Assembly (NCBI RefSeq): GCF_000149955.1
Contig: NW_017264846.1
Span: 1 to 64,000 of the forward strand
DNA length: 64,000 bases
Source: Fusarium oxysporum f. sp. lycopersici 4287
Taxonomy: Eukaryota > Ascomycota > Sordariomycetes > Hypocreales > Nectriaceae
Reading direction: 5' to 3'
In this document: in pieces, positions 9,291 to 20,351 of the stretch
Numbering within the stretch: the stretch's first letter is position 1
Layout: every line of letters begins with the position of its first letter
Position numbers and translations under genes: made by a program
Notes under the pieces: generated by a model
The model's input: the letters and a program-made list of their open reading frames with translations, nothing else
Database searches by the model: none
Told to the model about the DNA's origin: nothing

Positions 9291-10853
9291 TCACCCGCCT
9301 CCTTCAGGTAGAATATTCCCTAGGCTTCTTAGAACCTCGATGACTGGTATGTCCCTTGTTCCTGCGCTCGCCTTCTCCTGCTCCTCACGTTGTCGAAGTC
9401 GTAGGGCGCTAACACTAAGGACCTTATCCGCTTCTTTGCCCGCAACCAGAACCCGCTGCTCGAGCTTGTGAACGTTGTCGGCAAGTTGGTCGACCTGAAA
9501 CTCGAGTGACGACTGAATAATCCGCAACCTTGGTTCTGTCTGAGACCGAACAGCGTCGAATGATGCTGTCTCGTCGGCCAGGAATCCTCTGATCTTGCCT
9601 TCATATGGATCTAAAAGATCAAAGTCTGGTAGAACAATAGGCCCAGTCTCGCCTCCGGAGAAGAGAGGCGGTTGGCCAGGCGGTGGTTTTCGTATTGCTT
9701 GCCATACCTTCTTCTCATCTTGTAATCTTTTGATGTTGATTTCCAGTTGGGCCAGTTTCTCGTCCAACTCCATGTTTCTGGGGTTGGGCCTCAACACTAC
9801 AGGCACATTTGGCCCGTCATCCTCTCGACTAAACCAGTCTGAGAAGTCAGATCGAGCCGCAAAGTCTTTTAGCAGTTGATCTTGAATAGCACGAGCACCA
9901 AGAATAGCATTAGAATTCGGTGTGCTATGAGGAGGCTTCGCTGCCAGAGCGCGCTCGCCACACCAGGTCAACAGTTGTTTCATACGCCGAGGCTCTGTCA
10001 AGCCTTCGGCTTCAATGTGTTTGTAAAAATCCGCCGGGTTGACCTCCCGGTGGGGTATTGCTGTTTGGCCGCTCTCGATCAGAGAGCTCGCCCTTCTTCC
10101 ACGGTTACCCAAACTGCTCCGCCTGTTGCTATTGCCCCCCTTCTTTCGCATCTCTTTGTTTCTGTTAATGATGGGCGTATCGCTCATAGGCAGAGCAATT
10201 GTGGTCGACTGCACAGGCGGTTCGCGTTGCGGCGATTTATCCCAGTCCGGAGGCGGTCTAGTAGGTTTTGCGCGGGATTCGCGTTTCTTAGGCGCTCCAC
10301 TGACTGGGGAAGCTGGCGCTGCTTCAGGTACTGTTTCTAGTTGGGATTCAGGCTCGGGTTCTGGTATGGACGCTGGTGCTGGTTGAGGGCCTTCTTCCTC
10401 CTGTGCTTCCCCAGATCGTCGCGTGCTCCTCCTGGTTGATGGTCTCTTGGGGACCTTGATTTCTTGCGCATCTGATGCTTCAACACTCGCTTTTCGTCTG
10501 CTACTCTTCCTCGTCGGGGGCTTTGTCGTCGTGTTTGTTTCTTTTTCGGGCGGCCCCTCCTCCACAATCGTTCCATTAGTCGTCGGTGCCTTAGCAGCAT
10601 GTTGCTTCGCCGCAGGTCGTCCCTTTGCAGACGACTTCACTGGCTCCGCCTTTGGCTCTGGCACTGCTTCCGTCTTCGGTTCGTCTGTCTTGTCCGTCTT
10701 AATTCTCTTCGATTTTCGCACAAATGCGAAGTCATCGTCGAGCTCATAATCTGTCGCCGCCGCTGCAGCGAGACGCTTGCTCAACCGTCGCCCGTGCTCG
10801 TTGCTTATGCTAATTACTTGAAGCGGCCGCCGAGTCGTCACCGGAGTCGTCAT
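9291..10853 (-). CDS. dsn1: Kinetochore protein Dsn1/Mis13 (Mis12/MIND complex subunit)
   Basis: Single-exon protein of 520 aa. The N-terminal 210 residues are low complexity, basic and acidic (KRPSTRRSTRRSG, runs of PEPE). The conserved Dsn1 core begins near residue 235 with RRSSLGNRGRRASSLIES, a segment typical of the Mis13/Dsn1 family and of its Aurora-B-responsive serines. It continues with HREVNPADFYKHIEAEGLTE and MKQLLTWCGERAL. A long helical part follows (about residues 360-500, including MELDEKLAQLEINIKRLQDE). The protein would link the Mis12 complex to Ndc80/Spc105 at the centromere. This is the most clearly conserved, housekeeping-type gene in the window. No defect is seen. It is flanked upstream by noncoding sequence and downstream by the LINE fragment. 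Confidence 0.85.
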   Translation of the reverse strand: MTTPVTTRRPLQVISISNEHGRRLSKRLAAAAATDYELDDDFAFVRKSKRIKTDKTDEPKTEAVPEPKAEPVKSSAKGRPAAKQHAAKAPTTNGTIVEEGPPEKETNTTTKPPTRKSSRRKASVEASDAQEIKVPKRPSTRRSTRRSGEAQEEEGPQPAPASIPEPEPESQLETVPEAAPASPVSGAPKKRESRAKPTRPPPDWDKSPQREPPVQSTTIALPMSDTPIINRNKEMRKKGGNSNRRSSLGNRGRRASSLIESGQTAIPHREVNPADFYKHIEAEGLTEPRRMKQLLTWCGERALAAKPPHSTPNSNAILGARAIQDQLLKDFAARSDFSDWFSREDDGPNVPVVLRPNPRNMELDEKLAQLEINIKRLQDEKKVWQAIRKPPPGQPPLFSGGETGPIVLPDFDLLDPYEGKIRGFLADETASFDAVRSQTEPRLRIIQSSLEFQVDQLADNVHKLEQRVLVAGKEADKVLSVSALRLRQREEQEKASAGTRDIPVIEVLRSLGNILPEGGG

Positions 10854-11494
10854 GGGTGGCGCATTCGGGACCGTTGACGATGTGATTTTAGATTCCCGGG
10901 GTCGTGATGCCGGGAAAGTTGTCGGTGCGGTGCGGTACGGTCGGTGGTGGAGGGGCCGAAACTGTCGCGCAGGGTCAAAGAGGTGCGTCGCGTCGTGATT
11001 TACGTGTTCTCAATGATTAAAAAAATGCTGCTCAAAATGCTCAAATGCTATCACAATGCAATTCGTGATGTCGGTCAGTTTGCGGCTTCGTAGATGGTGG
11101 TTTGCGGTTCGCGACGTGATTCGCGAATCGTATAGTTGCGTGGACTGCTTGCATATTTGGAGACAGCGGATAGTGTCGAGCACTGGCAGCTTCCTCTTTC
11201 ACACACATTCACAATCTAAAAAGCGTCACCACACAGTACGTTGAGGGATACAGTACCTACTATGTCTACCCCAGTTTGGCCTTTTATACACTAGCTGAGC
11301 GTCAAGCCAAAGGTAACGATAAGCCTCTCCGCACTGTAACGGGCCATTCCATCTTAGGACTAGTGCTCTGACTAGCAGTACTTGAGAGGTACGCGTATTA
11401 TGGGGCCGAAAAATGGCTTACAGGTGAATTTTACAGCCAAAAATGGACATTACATCTGCTCACGAAGTGCCTTTCTGTTCCTGGAAGTCCCCAC
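10854..11494. other. DSN1 upstream region, no gene recognised
   Basis: Intergenic sequence upstream of DSN1. No supported coding region. Short open frames lack domains. Confidence 0.4.
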
Positions 11495-11690
11495 CAGTGC
11501 TGTTAATATAAACAATATGATATTGGAAATTGAGCCCCTTCGCAATATTTTTGTATTACCCAATAGGAACATGACTCATATTGTACTTATTGCCAAGAAC
11601 CCAATATACTGGCATCGCGACAATACACTCAAAATATTCCACGTGACCCCATCACTATACCGCTTCTGCACAATTCTCGTCGCTCTACTG
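11495..11690. repeat. Partial second copy of the hAT-type MITE
   Basis: Sequence from CAGTGCTGTTAATATAAACA (11495) onward matches the reverse complement of 7857 down to about 7640. Shared blocks include CACGTGACCCCATCACTA and CAATATGAACATG-like stretches. Similarity fades after about 11690 and no second terminus is found, so the copy is truncated. No 8-bp duplication is visible. Confidence 0.75.
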
Positions 11691-13612
11691 CACCATAACT
11701 TGAGGAACCCTTCTCCGTACTAGAGTTCTTTTTGGTGGCCCACCTCACAGGAGGTAGAGTTCCCTTCAACGACAGGGGTAGAGTTCTTTTCGTAACTGCC
11801 AATCATAATCCGACAATCCTATTACGTAAGGGGCGCGCCCGCCGTAGACCTGCCAAGTGGTGGATTATTCCACTGCTGAGAAACCCCGCATTACTCCACC
11901 ATTTTCGCGGCAGCTGCTTGAATTTGGCCCTCATAATACGTTTTTCGAATATATGCCTGGATCCACTGCTAAACCCTCGAGGAAGGTGGCTCGCCGCCGA
12001 CGTCGTGAGCGTCCAAGTACCCAATTTGAGAAAGAAAAGCTAAGTTTGTGACAGAGGCACCACCTACTCGCTTAGAGCACGCTACAGACAAACAGCGCGG
12101 GCGTCGACTGCAGCTGAAGAACGAGCGATGTTGGGTTGGGACTCTGAAGAATTCAAGCCGTTCGTCGTCTTCAGGTGATCCTAGTAGGAACGTCTATCTT
12201 TATTTTGTGAATAAAGACCAATATTTTCTGCAAGATAGTAAGCGGAGAGATGTCCTTTGGGACAATATCGAATTTAGGAAGGGGTTTGATGTTCAGAATA
12301 TAGACAAGCTGGCGAAGAAGGTGATTGAAAAGATTTTGCACCAGTCGCAGAGGCACTACTCGATAGGTGAAATTTAAGTCACTCAGTCTCAGCCTCTCAC
12401 CCCTCCTCCTCCTCCTCCTACTACTACTACTACATCAATTGCCGTCGGTGATGACATCCAATAACAGTTTTTGTAGCCCGCGTGCCTCTCCGCGTTAATG
12501 AGACTGATACTACTAACAAAAGGCCGCATGAGAACCGTGGCTACCCAGCCTATCACCATCGATGGACAGCCACATACGACTTATCAGTACCCCAGGCTTC
12601 TAGCCGTTACTGAGCACTGCCTTTTTGCCTGCCCGATTCTATAACGAAGACTTTGAACAGAGAGAATAGAAAAATAGTCTCGATGACTGGATGTTGGATA
12701 TTGAGATTTGGAACAGACTTGACGTTTTGCCGTCACATGAGGGCTCAAGCCATGAAGTCAAGTATGAAACTGCAGTGAAGAGTATTGATGAGTTCCTTGA
12801 GCTTCTATTAGTCTAGAGCTCAGCTCCACTCAACACAGAAGCTTTCAATGACCCGGTTGCGGGCTTGTATTTTTTGGCGGTACATTATGTTATTATCTGA
12901 GATAATCAGGGCATATTTAGGATTAGCGCGCGATATTCCCAGCGAGAGGTACATATGTTCAGTTCTGTATCGTGAACTCTGTGGATTATACCATATATTC
13001 AATTCCAGATAAGATACGTAAGAGTAGTCGAACGAAAACACTCCGTATCATACTTCTGAGAACTATTATGCTGTTTCAGGTCTCTAAAGTATCAAGCACG
13101 AACGAGTCAACTCGTAAGGATCCTACAGACGCTTTCTAGGACCCTACGAGGGACAGGTAAGGCACCTGACATAAAAGCGGCTTGTAAAATAGAAGAAGCT
13201 TCTGTAAAAGAAAACAAAATGAGCCAAGTAATTCAATAAGGATAAAGAAAGGCTCGCATAACCGGAGAAGAGGTCTTCCAAAAGACATCACGATCAGTAT
13301 GCCTATAATGGTAATTACAGCCAACCGGCATATCAAGCGTCTGCGACATAGACCCTAGATATACTTGTCAACATATCCTAGCACTGTATAGCTTAAAAAA
13401 AAGAAGGAAGGAAGATGAAAACTCTAAAAAAAACTCTAGCTACAGAGGTTATTAATTATGAATTGATAACCGACCGCTTGTGAGAGCCTTTATATCAAGT
13501 CCTTCGAACTTTTATATACAGAAATTTCATCCTTTCTACCATTTGTTATCCATTATTAAATAGTAAGGAGGCGTTAGATACGGAGCCATATAAGGTGTAA
13601 AGAGACGCCTAA
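11691..13612. other. Mostly noncoding; unrecognised open frames at 11730-12377
   Basis: Adjacent plus-strand frames at 11732-12051 and 12048-12377 have protein-like stretches (for example YLYFVNKDQYFLQDSKRRD), but they start without a convincing exon structure and match no family I know. They may be remnants of a degenerate gene. From 12380 to 13612 I see no coding signal. Confidence 0.3.
12403..12433. repeat. Microsatellite (CTC)n then (TAC)n
   Basis: A run of CTC/TCC triplets is followed directly by five TAC triplets. Confidence 0.9.
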
Positions 13613-14870
13613 TTATTCAACCACTGCGCTTTCCCACCAACAATCTAGCCTCAGCCGAAGCAGACTGGCTAGATTAGTAGAGCCGTCAGATTGTACAGCT
13701 CCATCGTCCAACTCGCGTAGAATGTTGTCAATGTAATTTCCGGCGGCGCTTAGATGTAAAATCTGACAAATAGCGTTGTGAACAGCAAGAAGCCGAGCGG
13801 ATGGGGGATCGATGGTTCGCTCGGGAGTGAGAAAGAAAGTACGATTGACTGGAAAAATACGGTTCCTGAATGGCTGACGGAGGGTTGAATCGATACGGTA
13901 GCTATTGGGCTGGTTCGTAGGCTCGAAGAAAACTTTGAAGTTGCCAAACTGCCGATGTAAATCAATTTTCAGAGTGAGAGCGTTCCGAGAACGATCAATA
14001 TCTGGGCCTTCGATAAGGTGCACGATATCGTGATCAAACATATCAAGTATTGCCAATGCCGTTTCCTTGGATTTATTCTAGGACACATATTAGCTTGGGG
14101 TGTAGAATTGGATATTTACCTACCAGCTCAGGGTTTCCTGTCGTAGTCATCAATGAGTGAGGAAGTATATGCGCGACTTCCAGTTCCGCAAATGATCCGG
14201 GTTCCTGTTCTTTGAGTAATTGTCCTTGATCGTCTGAAGCATAGTCATATCCGCTCTCTTCAATACGGCGCTCAGCTTCTTTCATATCGAAATCGCGAGA
14301 TATTACGCAACGATGTCGGTCACGAACTAGGCAGTCACGTCTAAGCGACGCCACTCGTTCCACGGACCCGACAACAGGACGCGTGCTCGTGATTCGGGAG
14401 CTAGCTGCGGGCGATGGTTGGGGCGTCTTGCTGCCAGCAGCCTTGACTAGAGTCTGATGAGTGTTGAAGTCGAATGCTAGCAAAAAAGACGACTTACGTG
14501 GAAGGAAGAAGTTGTCGACCAGGAAATCTGCAAAGGCGTTCAAGGCCAAACGAATCCCCTCTTCCACCGTTTCATCATCGAGATCGATAACTTCATCTAT
14601 CTTAATATTCACTGACCCGAGGAATGCATGCAAGAAGTTGGATTTAGATTGTTCTGATCGAGCATGTTCGTACGTTAGACGAACCAGCCTAGGTCGGTTA
14701 TACGGCTTTTCAGTCGACGAGGGCTCGAAGTGCTCAATAACGCGACGGAGAACACCAGCAGCCTTATCAAGTTCATCTGGGTTGAACGAAGGACTTGCGC
14801 CTGTAGAAAAGTCAATGAATCCCTCTAGTGATGATTGGTGTCGGTGATGAGGTGCAGAAGACCCCATCAT
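13613..14870 (-). CDS. Fungal HNH-nuclease-domain protein
   Basis: Three exons (14870-14498, 14446-14124, 14077-13613) give about 386 aa. Intron 14447-14497 is 51 bp (GTAAGT...CTAG), contains no stop in frame, and when removed gives the smoother FLPLKAAGSKTPQPSP. Intron 14078-14123 is 46 bp. The HNH region starts at RDCLVRDRHRCVISRDFD, continues with ELEVAHILPHSL and ends with TLKIDLHRQFGNFKVFF. This spacing of Cys/His residues is that of the HNH_2 family found in many paralogs in ascomycetes. The cellular substrate is unknown. The start is the first of two adjacent ATGs (MMGSS). The gene looks intact. The AT-rich TIR element at 14985 lies just upstream and may overlap its promoter. Confidence 0.8.
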
Positions 14871-14984
14871 TCTCTTGGCTCAAGTTAGGAAGATGGGCAA
14901 TTATGAAGAATTCGAGATCACTCATCCGACGAGCTGATGGGTTGCCTGATTTTATTTTGTGGGGAGATCTTACATAATTGATAT

Positions 14985-15410
14985 TACATGGGGGGTTCGA
15001 TAAGCATGTGGCACAGACAAGCATGTGGCACACCCCACTTGTCACCTTAAAGGCGGGTTTTTAAATAATTCTTTAAAATTCAAATTAGGCTTAAAATAGC
15101 TAAGACTTTAATAGCTTATATATAAGTCTTAAAATAAGCTATACGAATTTTTCTAGATTTTTAAAGAAATTCTATATAGCTATAAACTTTAAAATCTATT
15201 TAAACTATATATTACACTGTATTTTAAGGTTTTCTATATAAAATAAAATAAATAAAAATCTTATAAAAATATTTCTTTACTAAGCTAGCTATACTATCGT
15301 TAAAAATAATTTGTTTAGATTTTTAGCTATTTTATTTAAGAAACAAATTTCTATAGGGTAAGTTATTCCTAGCTGCACAGTATGCTGTGCCACATGCTTA
15401 TCATGTACGT
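14985..15410. repeat. TIR element, ATGATAAGC family (copy 1)
   Basis: The right end on the minus strand reads TA + ACGTACATGATAAGCATGTG; the left end (about 14990-15035) carries GATAAGCATGTGGCACA twice. The interior is AT-rich and shares blocks with the element at 53645-54086 (around CTGTATTTTAAGGTTTT and ATAAATAAAAATCT). The left boundary is diverged and therefore approximate. There is no coding capacity, so it is nonautonomous. TA flanks suggest the Tc1/mariner-pogo group. Confidence 0.65.
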
Positions 15411-15579
15411 TACCCAATCATGTACCTTAATCGACTCCACTACTTCCACCAATCATATGTAGCTTGAGCTGCTTGCTTTAATCACATTGCAGTCTACTAA
15501 GGGATGTGAAATTTATTTTCCTACACTTAGAGTTCGCCTTGCAAACCCCCTAACATAAATCCCTAATAGTCAAATGTTA

Positions 15580-16964
15580 CAATCACGTGCCAAAAGTCTG
15601 GAATCACACTGATCCTACCCCGCTTTCAACACAGCGTAATAGAACCATCACGAGTTCTTTAATTAGCAATTAAATAACGAAAAATGCCTTCAGGAAATCG
15701 GTCTTTTGGGACTGAGATAAGCGGAAATCGTAAGTTTAATCATGAATTTACTCCAGGGCAAAGAGCAGCCACAATGGCGGAGCTACATGCCGGCAAATCT
15801 CAGAGGGAAGTTGCAGATAACTTCTCAACGACCCAGGGGACCATCTCGAAGACCAAAAGACGATGGGAACAACACCACAACCTTGCCTCACAGCCACGAA
15901 AAGGACGTCCAAAGAAACTCACGCCGCTACAGCTTATCAGGATTAATTCGTATATTAATCGGCATCGCGAAATCACCTGGAATGACGTTCTGTATGAACT
16001 GGAATTAGATGTCTCTATTCGCACTCTCAAGAGACGTTTACAGAGCAATTGGCGCCGCAAATGGCGGTCAAAAAGACGGATTTAACTGTCAGAAGAAGAC
16101 GCAAAAGAGCGGCTTGAACACTGTACGTTTTGGCTCCGTCATCTCGATGATTACATACGCGTAAGTCGGTTTAAAATGAAGCTATTCCCACTGACTTTGG
16201 CGTACAGATTTGCTTCAGTGATGAGGTTACTGTACAGAATGCCCCGAACAACCCTGACGGCTGGGTCTTTCGCCGGCCTCATGAGAAATACCGTAAGGAA
16301 CCTAGTTAATGTTCAATCTCACGGAAAAGCCTGTCAATCGATTATGTTCTGGGCAGGAATCTCTGGAAGGAAAAGGACGTATATTATCCCTATGACGAGA
16401 GATATTACGTCTGAAAAAGGAGGTTATTCTAGCTGGTCATATCGTAAATCCCTGACGGAAGGTCTTCTTCCTTTTATTGATGAATTTGGTGATTCCCAAC
16501 AGGATAACGCGCGTGTACACATCGCCAAAGCTTCAAAAGACTGGCTGCTTTTACACGGCATTATTCCATTAAATGGCCTGCACATTCCCCTGATTTAAAT
16601 CCGATTGAGCATATATGGAAGGCTTTAAAGGCCAAATTACGAAGAATTCATCCTGAATTTATCAGACTAGGCAAAAGCGAAGCTCACAGGAAATTACTGA
16701 TCAAATGGATCCAAGAAGCGTGGGAGGCGTTGCCTGACCGACTGTTGTTGAAGCTGACGACTTCAGCTGCTAACAGACTTCGGGCTTGCAAACGGGCGCG
16801 CGGATGGTATACAAAATATTAATCTACAGACTCAGGGCTATTAATTGATATATGAATGAAGCTATTTTGATAATTAATTGCTGTTCAATTGCAAAGTGAA
16901 TTAATATGTTGAAATAATTGGTGTTGGTGGGGCGGGGTGATTCCAGACTTTTGGCCTATTATTT
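15580..16964 (+). mobile_element. Decayed Tc1/mariner element
   Basis: Inverted termini share GCCAAAAGTCTGGAATCAC (15589-15607 and complement 16937-16955). Possible outer ends next to TA are at 15580 and 16964, with weaker similarity. Between them lies a broken transposase gene in the same orientation. Confidence 0.7.
15684..16822 (+). pseudogene. Tc1-like DD34E transposase, broken
   Basis: The N-terminal helix-turn-helix region (FTPGQRAATMAELHAGKSQREVA) is followed by a second DNA-binding part. An in-frame TAA at 16083-16085 interrupts the phrase before LSEEDAKERLEH. A canonical intron (16161-16207) leads to the first catalytic Asp (ICFSDEVTVQNAP). Frameshifts near 16306 and 16570 then split the domain. 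The second Asp is in QDNARVHIAKASKDW and the Glu in SPDLNPIEHIWKALK, so a DD34E triad is recognisable. The C-terminus ends GWYTKY at 16822. One nonsense and two frameshifts make it nonfunctional. Confidence 0.85.
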
Positions 16965-17053
16965 TAGCCTAATGATCGTCTCCCTACTAGTGTTCACCTT
17001 TCTGCCGCCACTGTCTCCTCCAGAGTCAATCTTATACTCTTCATCTTTGCCGT

Positions 17054-17440
17054 TTAGTCCTTGCACTCGCACTTCCAGCTCCTCCAGTGCTGCTTCTTTT
17101 TACCCATGGCCTTGAATGCTCTATTGCCTCCAATAGTTATGCTGTCGCCAGGCTGACAATCGGATTTCTCGTATACCGTGCACTCAAAGCACCGTACAAG
17201 CGATTTAGTGCCTCGGGAATTGACATCAAAGTCATTGACATTCTTTGGGAGGTTTTTGCAGTCGCCTGGTTTGCCAAACCCAGTGAATGATTTACCGTGC
17301 CTGAGATCGAGTCTGATCAGGTTGATGCCTGCCTCACACTTAGGTGCACGGGTATCGAGCATGTCGCTATCGTCAATGACGGCGGCATTGGCTACTCCAA
17401 GGCCCAAAGCGACAAAGGGGAGAATATAAGGGAAGTGCAT
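17054..17440 (-). CDS. Small secreted cysteine-containing protein (effector-like)
   Basis: A 128-aa single-exon protein. Residues 1-19 form a clear signal peptide (MHFPYILPFVALGLGVANA). The mature part has seven cysteines (KCEAG, GDCKN, RCFECTV, SDCQPG, WKCECKD) and a basic tail (FKAMGKKKQHWRSWKC). No enzymatic domain is seen. Size, secretion signal and Cys content fit a fungal small secreted protein. A role at a host interface is inference. An odd cysteine count leaves one unpaired residue or intermolecular bonding. Confidence 0.65.
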   Translation of the reverse strand: MHFPYILPFVALGLGVANAAVIDDSDMLDTRAPKCEAGINLIRLDLRHGKSFTGFGKPGDCKNLPKNVNDFDVNSRGTKSLVRCFECTVYEKSDCQPGDSITIGGNRAFKAMGKKKQHWRSWKCECKD

Positions 17441-19107
17441 TGTTGGCTGTCTTGAGGTTTTTAGAAGTTGGGTTTGTGGCTCTTCTTCTCTGTGATGTAT
17501 TTCTTGAGATGCTGCAGTTTGCGATGAAGATTGGTTTAAGATTGTCGAGTAATGCCTAGGTATTTATAATAGTCTGTCTCTGCACTCCCCTTCCACATGC
17601 ATTTTCTCTGTCTTTTACGTTCGCTCACCAGCTAGTTTTCAGCTCACTATACCACCCTTTTCACTGCGAGCTATCAGTAGCGATACTTCTCCGTTCGTAA
17701 ACGCTGAGGACTGCTTTGGGCTCAGCCTCTCCGTCCTAGAGCCGATGCGAGAGAGCTGCAACCACCACTAGGCAGCTGCGACGCTTTCATGTTGTTCCAT
17801 TATGGCTTCACTGTCGTCCAACAGAGGTCTAGAACAGGTGAGTTATTTTTAGTCTTACCTTGTTATGTATTAAATTTGTCATTGTTGTTAATCATTCCAC
17901 AAATTAAGATAGAGAATGAGGCATGGCTGACGGGAGTTTCGCCTACCGGTAGAGCCCCGATCAGTAAAAGGTGGCTATTAAAAATACTGTAGTCAAGGTC
18001 AGATAGTATGGCAGCTGACGCTACAGTATCCCCTCCACTCCATATCTATTTCTGAATGCTTTCCCTACCCGTGTAAGAGTCATGTCCGTGTAGTCAAAAC
18101 GTCATGCCCGTATAACAATTCCCTACTCAAGTAGTTGCAACCTCTTCACCAATACGAACAATTCTCCACACATTGGGAATGTAAGCATCTCTCCTCGAAG
18201 CTCACCTCTTACTGTGTTATTTATAATAGTTGAAGCCCACCTCCGGAAGGTAGCAACCTCAGACGGATGGTAAGTCCCTGCAGTTGGCACAGCTATAAGG
18301 GGTGATATACGCTGGTTTGTATTGATAATCGCGAGAATTAGCAGTTTATCAATTGGTAACTTATACCTAAGATAAATGTCGAGATGCTACTTAAGGGTAA
18401 CAGCCTAGCCATCTGTACTTCAAGCGGAGCTCTTATGATTATCCTTGGCGTAGGGTTGAGTGGTGTGAGTAACTTCTTCTAGGGTCCAAGAATAAATACT
18501 GTGAGAGGGTGGTACTGTAGGCTTGGTATGGTGTAGTGGTGCTAGTATATTTGCACTGTATCTCCTTGAGTTTTCGGATGCTTACGCTCCGACCCTTCCG
18601 TACGGCTGTCTTACGGAATACAGTGTTTATCACCCCCGGTTGGTTCATCGTCATGAGGGTGTCATGTAAAGCACTCGACTAGTGGCTGTAAAACCCATGA
18701 AAATCGAATGTGGGAGATCTACAGTACGGAGTTTGGTGAAAGCCATTCTTATGTTTCTCCACATGTCGAGGGCCCGAGGTATCAAGGAGATGGCATTCAG
18801 AATCCTGCACCCTTATTAAGAATTGACTTTCTGCCACTGTGGGAGGACAAATAAGGGCTCGTGGTTGTATGCCGATGTGACGAAAATACGTGTTGCCCTA
18901 CTCCACCACAATCTCAGCTCCCACTGGATTCGCCTTGGATGGGAGGCTACCTACTGTGACTAACCAACCTACACGTATTTCATAATACTGTAAGGACTCA
19001 CGAAATTCGACCCGACCGGTGGATCCCCTTAGTGGCGGGCTAGCCTAATTCGGCCGGTCACACGATGCGGCTCTTCCCGGCAGATATCAAATCGGCATGC
19101 CGATAAT
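17441..19107. other. Intergenic, no gene recognised
   Basis: No coding frame with a recognisable domain. 17441-17600 is probably the promoter of the secreted-protein gene. The segment near 19010-19075 is GC-rich and palindromic-looking (GACCGGTGG... CGGCCGGTC) and may be an old transposon edge. Confidence 0.35.
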
Positions 19108-19866
19108 CAGGGTTCAAATCCATACCACGAAATCCACATATGGATCCATAATGTGGATCCATATCCATTCCATTCCATTCCACGTGGGCTTCAGCATTTC
19201 CATATCCACGCCACGAAGCCCCTTCCACATGTTCCACATGTGGAAATCGTGGAATATTTTAGGTGGGGTTCGAAAATACCTTGATTTCCTTGTGAAATCC
19301 CGCATATCCTAAGTACTTTCTATCACCCACAACAACACAACATCGATTTGCCACCCCATTTTCCTCCGTACACAATGAGTCCATTCTGGGGGCTTCACTG
19401 TTACTCGCGTTACTACCCCAAATCGAAATGGCCACTCCCCATCCTACCAAGTCAACCACATCCGTTCCAGAACGAACAGAAGAGGACAATCAACGGCTCT
19501 TTCAGCTCTACAAAAGCTGGATCTTGACGGAGAGAGACGGCAAGGCGCGTCTATAGGTATATCGGTTCGGCTACGAATATCCAGCATAACAAGAAACAGG
19601 AACGTCGGTGGGTGTGTTGCCTTTGCGTCAAGCAACGGCGGATTTTAATGGACCAATGACAAAAACATTGACGTCACCGAGGGCGGGCGGGACCCATTAA
19701 TTACCATTGTTGGACGAAGTAGGTTTCCATTCCACGAATTCCACAATATGGATCCATTTCCATAATGGATCCATTTCCACCCATTCCACATCGAAATTAT
19801 TAGTCAGCATCCATATCCACGCCATATTCACAAATGTGTCGTGGAGTGTCGTGGATTTGAACCCTG
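19108..19866. mobile_element. hAT-type nonautonomous element (759 bp) with 8-bp target duplication
   Basis: It starts CAGGGTTCAAATCCA at 19108 and ends with the inverted copy TGGATTTGAACCCTG at 19866. Perfect 8-bp duplications CCGATAAT flank it (19100-19107 and 19867-19874). Both subterminal regions are filled with short repeats around ATCCAT, CCATTCCA and CCACGCCA in both orientations, as expected of transposase-binding subterminal repeats in hAT elements. No transposase ORF is present. The central 19300-19690 is unique-looking and may be captured sequence. Confidence 0.85.
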
Positions 19867-20351
19867 CCGATAATCTTCGTTATGGGCATCTTGATTACCT
19901 CAACCCATACTTCTATAGTTGAATGAAGACATATGGCTTCGTGGTATGTAACAAAATGCCCCTCGAAGAGCGCTCTATTAATATACCAAAGCCAGGGCAG
20001 GCTGTCCTACCTGGTCGCAAGAAGCCTAGCCCGAAAGTCAAGCCGATCCAGGGCCGCAAATATAAAGTGGAAAAGCCGGTTATACCTCCTCTACGCGACT
20101 GTATATACTGGCAAACTTGACTAAAATAGATGACTAATATTCCTGCTTATCCTGGTCATTTTTAACTATAATCAATTAATTGCATTGAACTTCAAACCAG
20201 TCGCAACGCCGCAATTGTAATTTTCTGTTGCAGAAAATGAAAATTCAATATGTCCTTACTATAATGAATTGATGCATGTGCTTAAAATCCATTTTACTAA
20301 ACAAATGTTAGGGGTGACCTGAATCTGTTTAGGTTAAATGGATTCAGATCG
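19867..20351. other. Intergenic with an unrecognised short frame
   Basis: A short plus-strand frame at about 19956-20120 (MPLEERSINIPKPGQAVLPG...) has protein-like composition but no known domain and no clear start. The rest is AT-rich. Confidence 0.25.

Noticed and set aside
10039..10877. Long plus-strand frames opposite DSN1
   Set aside because: They are mirror frames of the low-complexity part of DSN1 and have no domain.
11732..12377. Adjacent plus-strand frames as a gene
   Set aside because: The joined frames give no recognisable domain and no convincing start or introns; kept only as a note.
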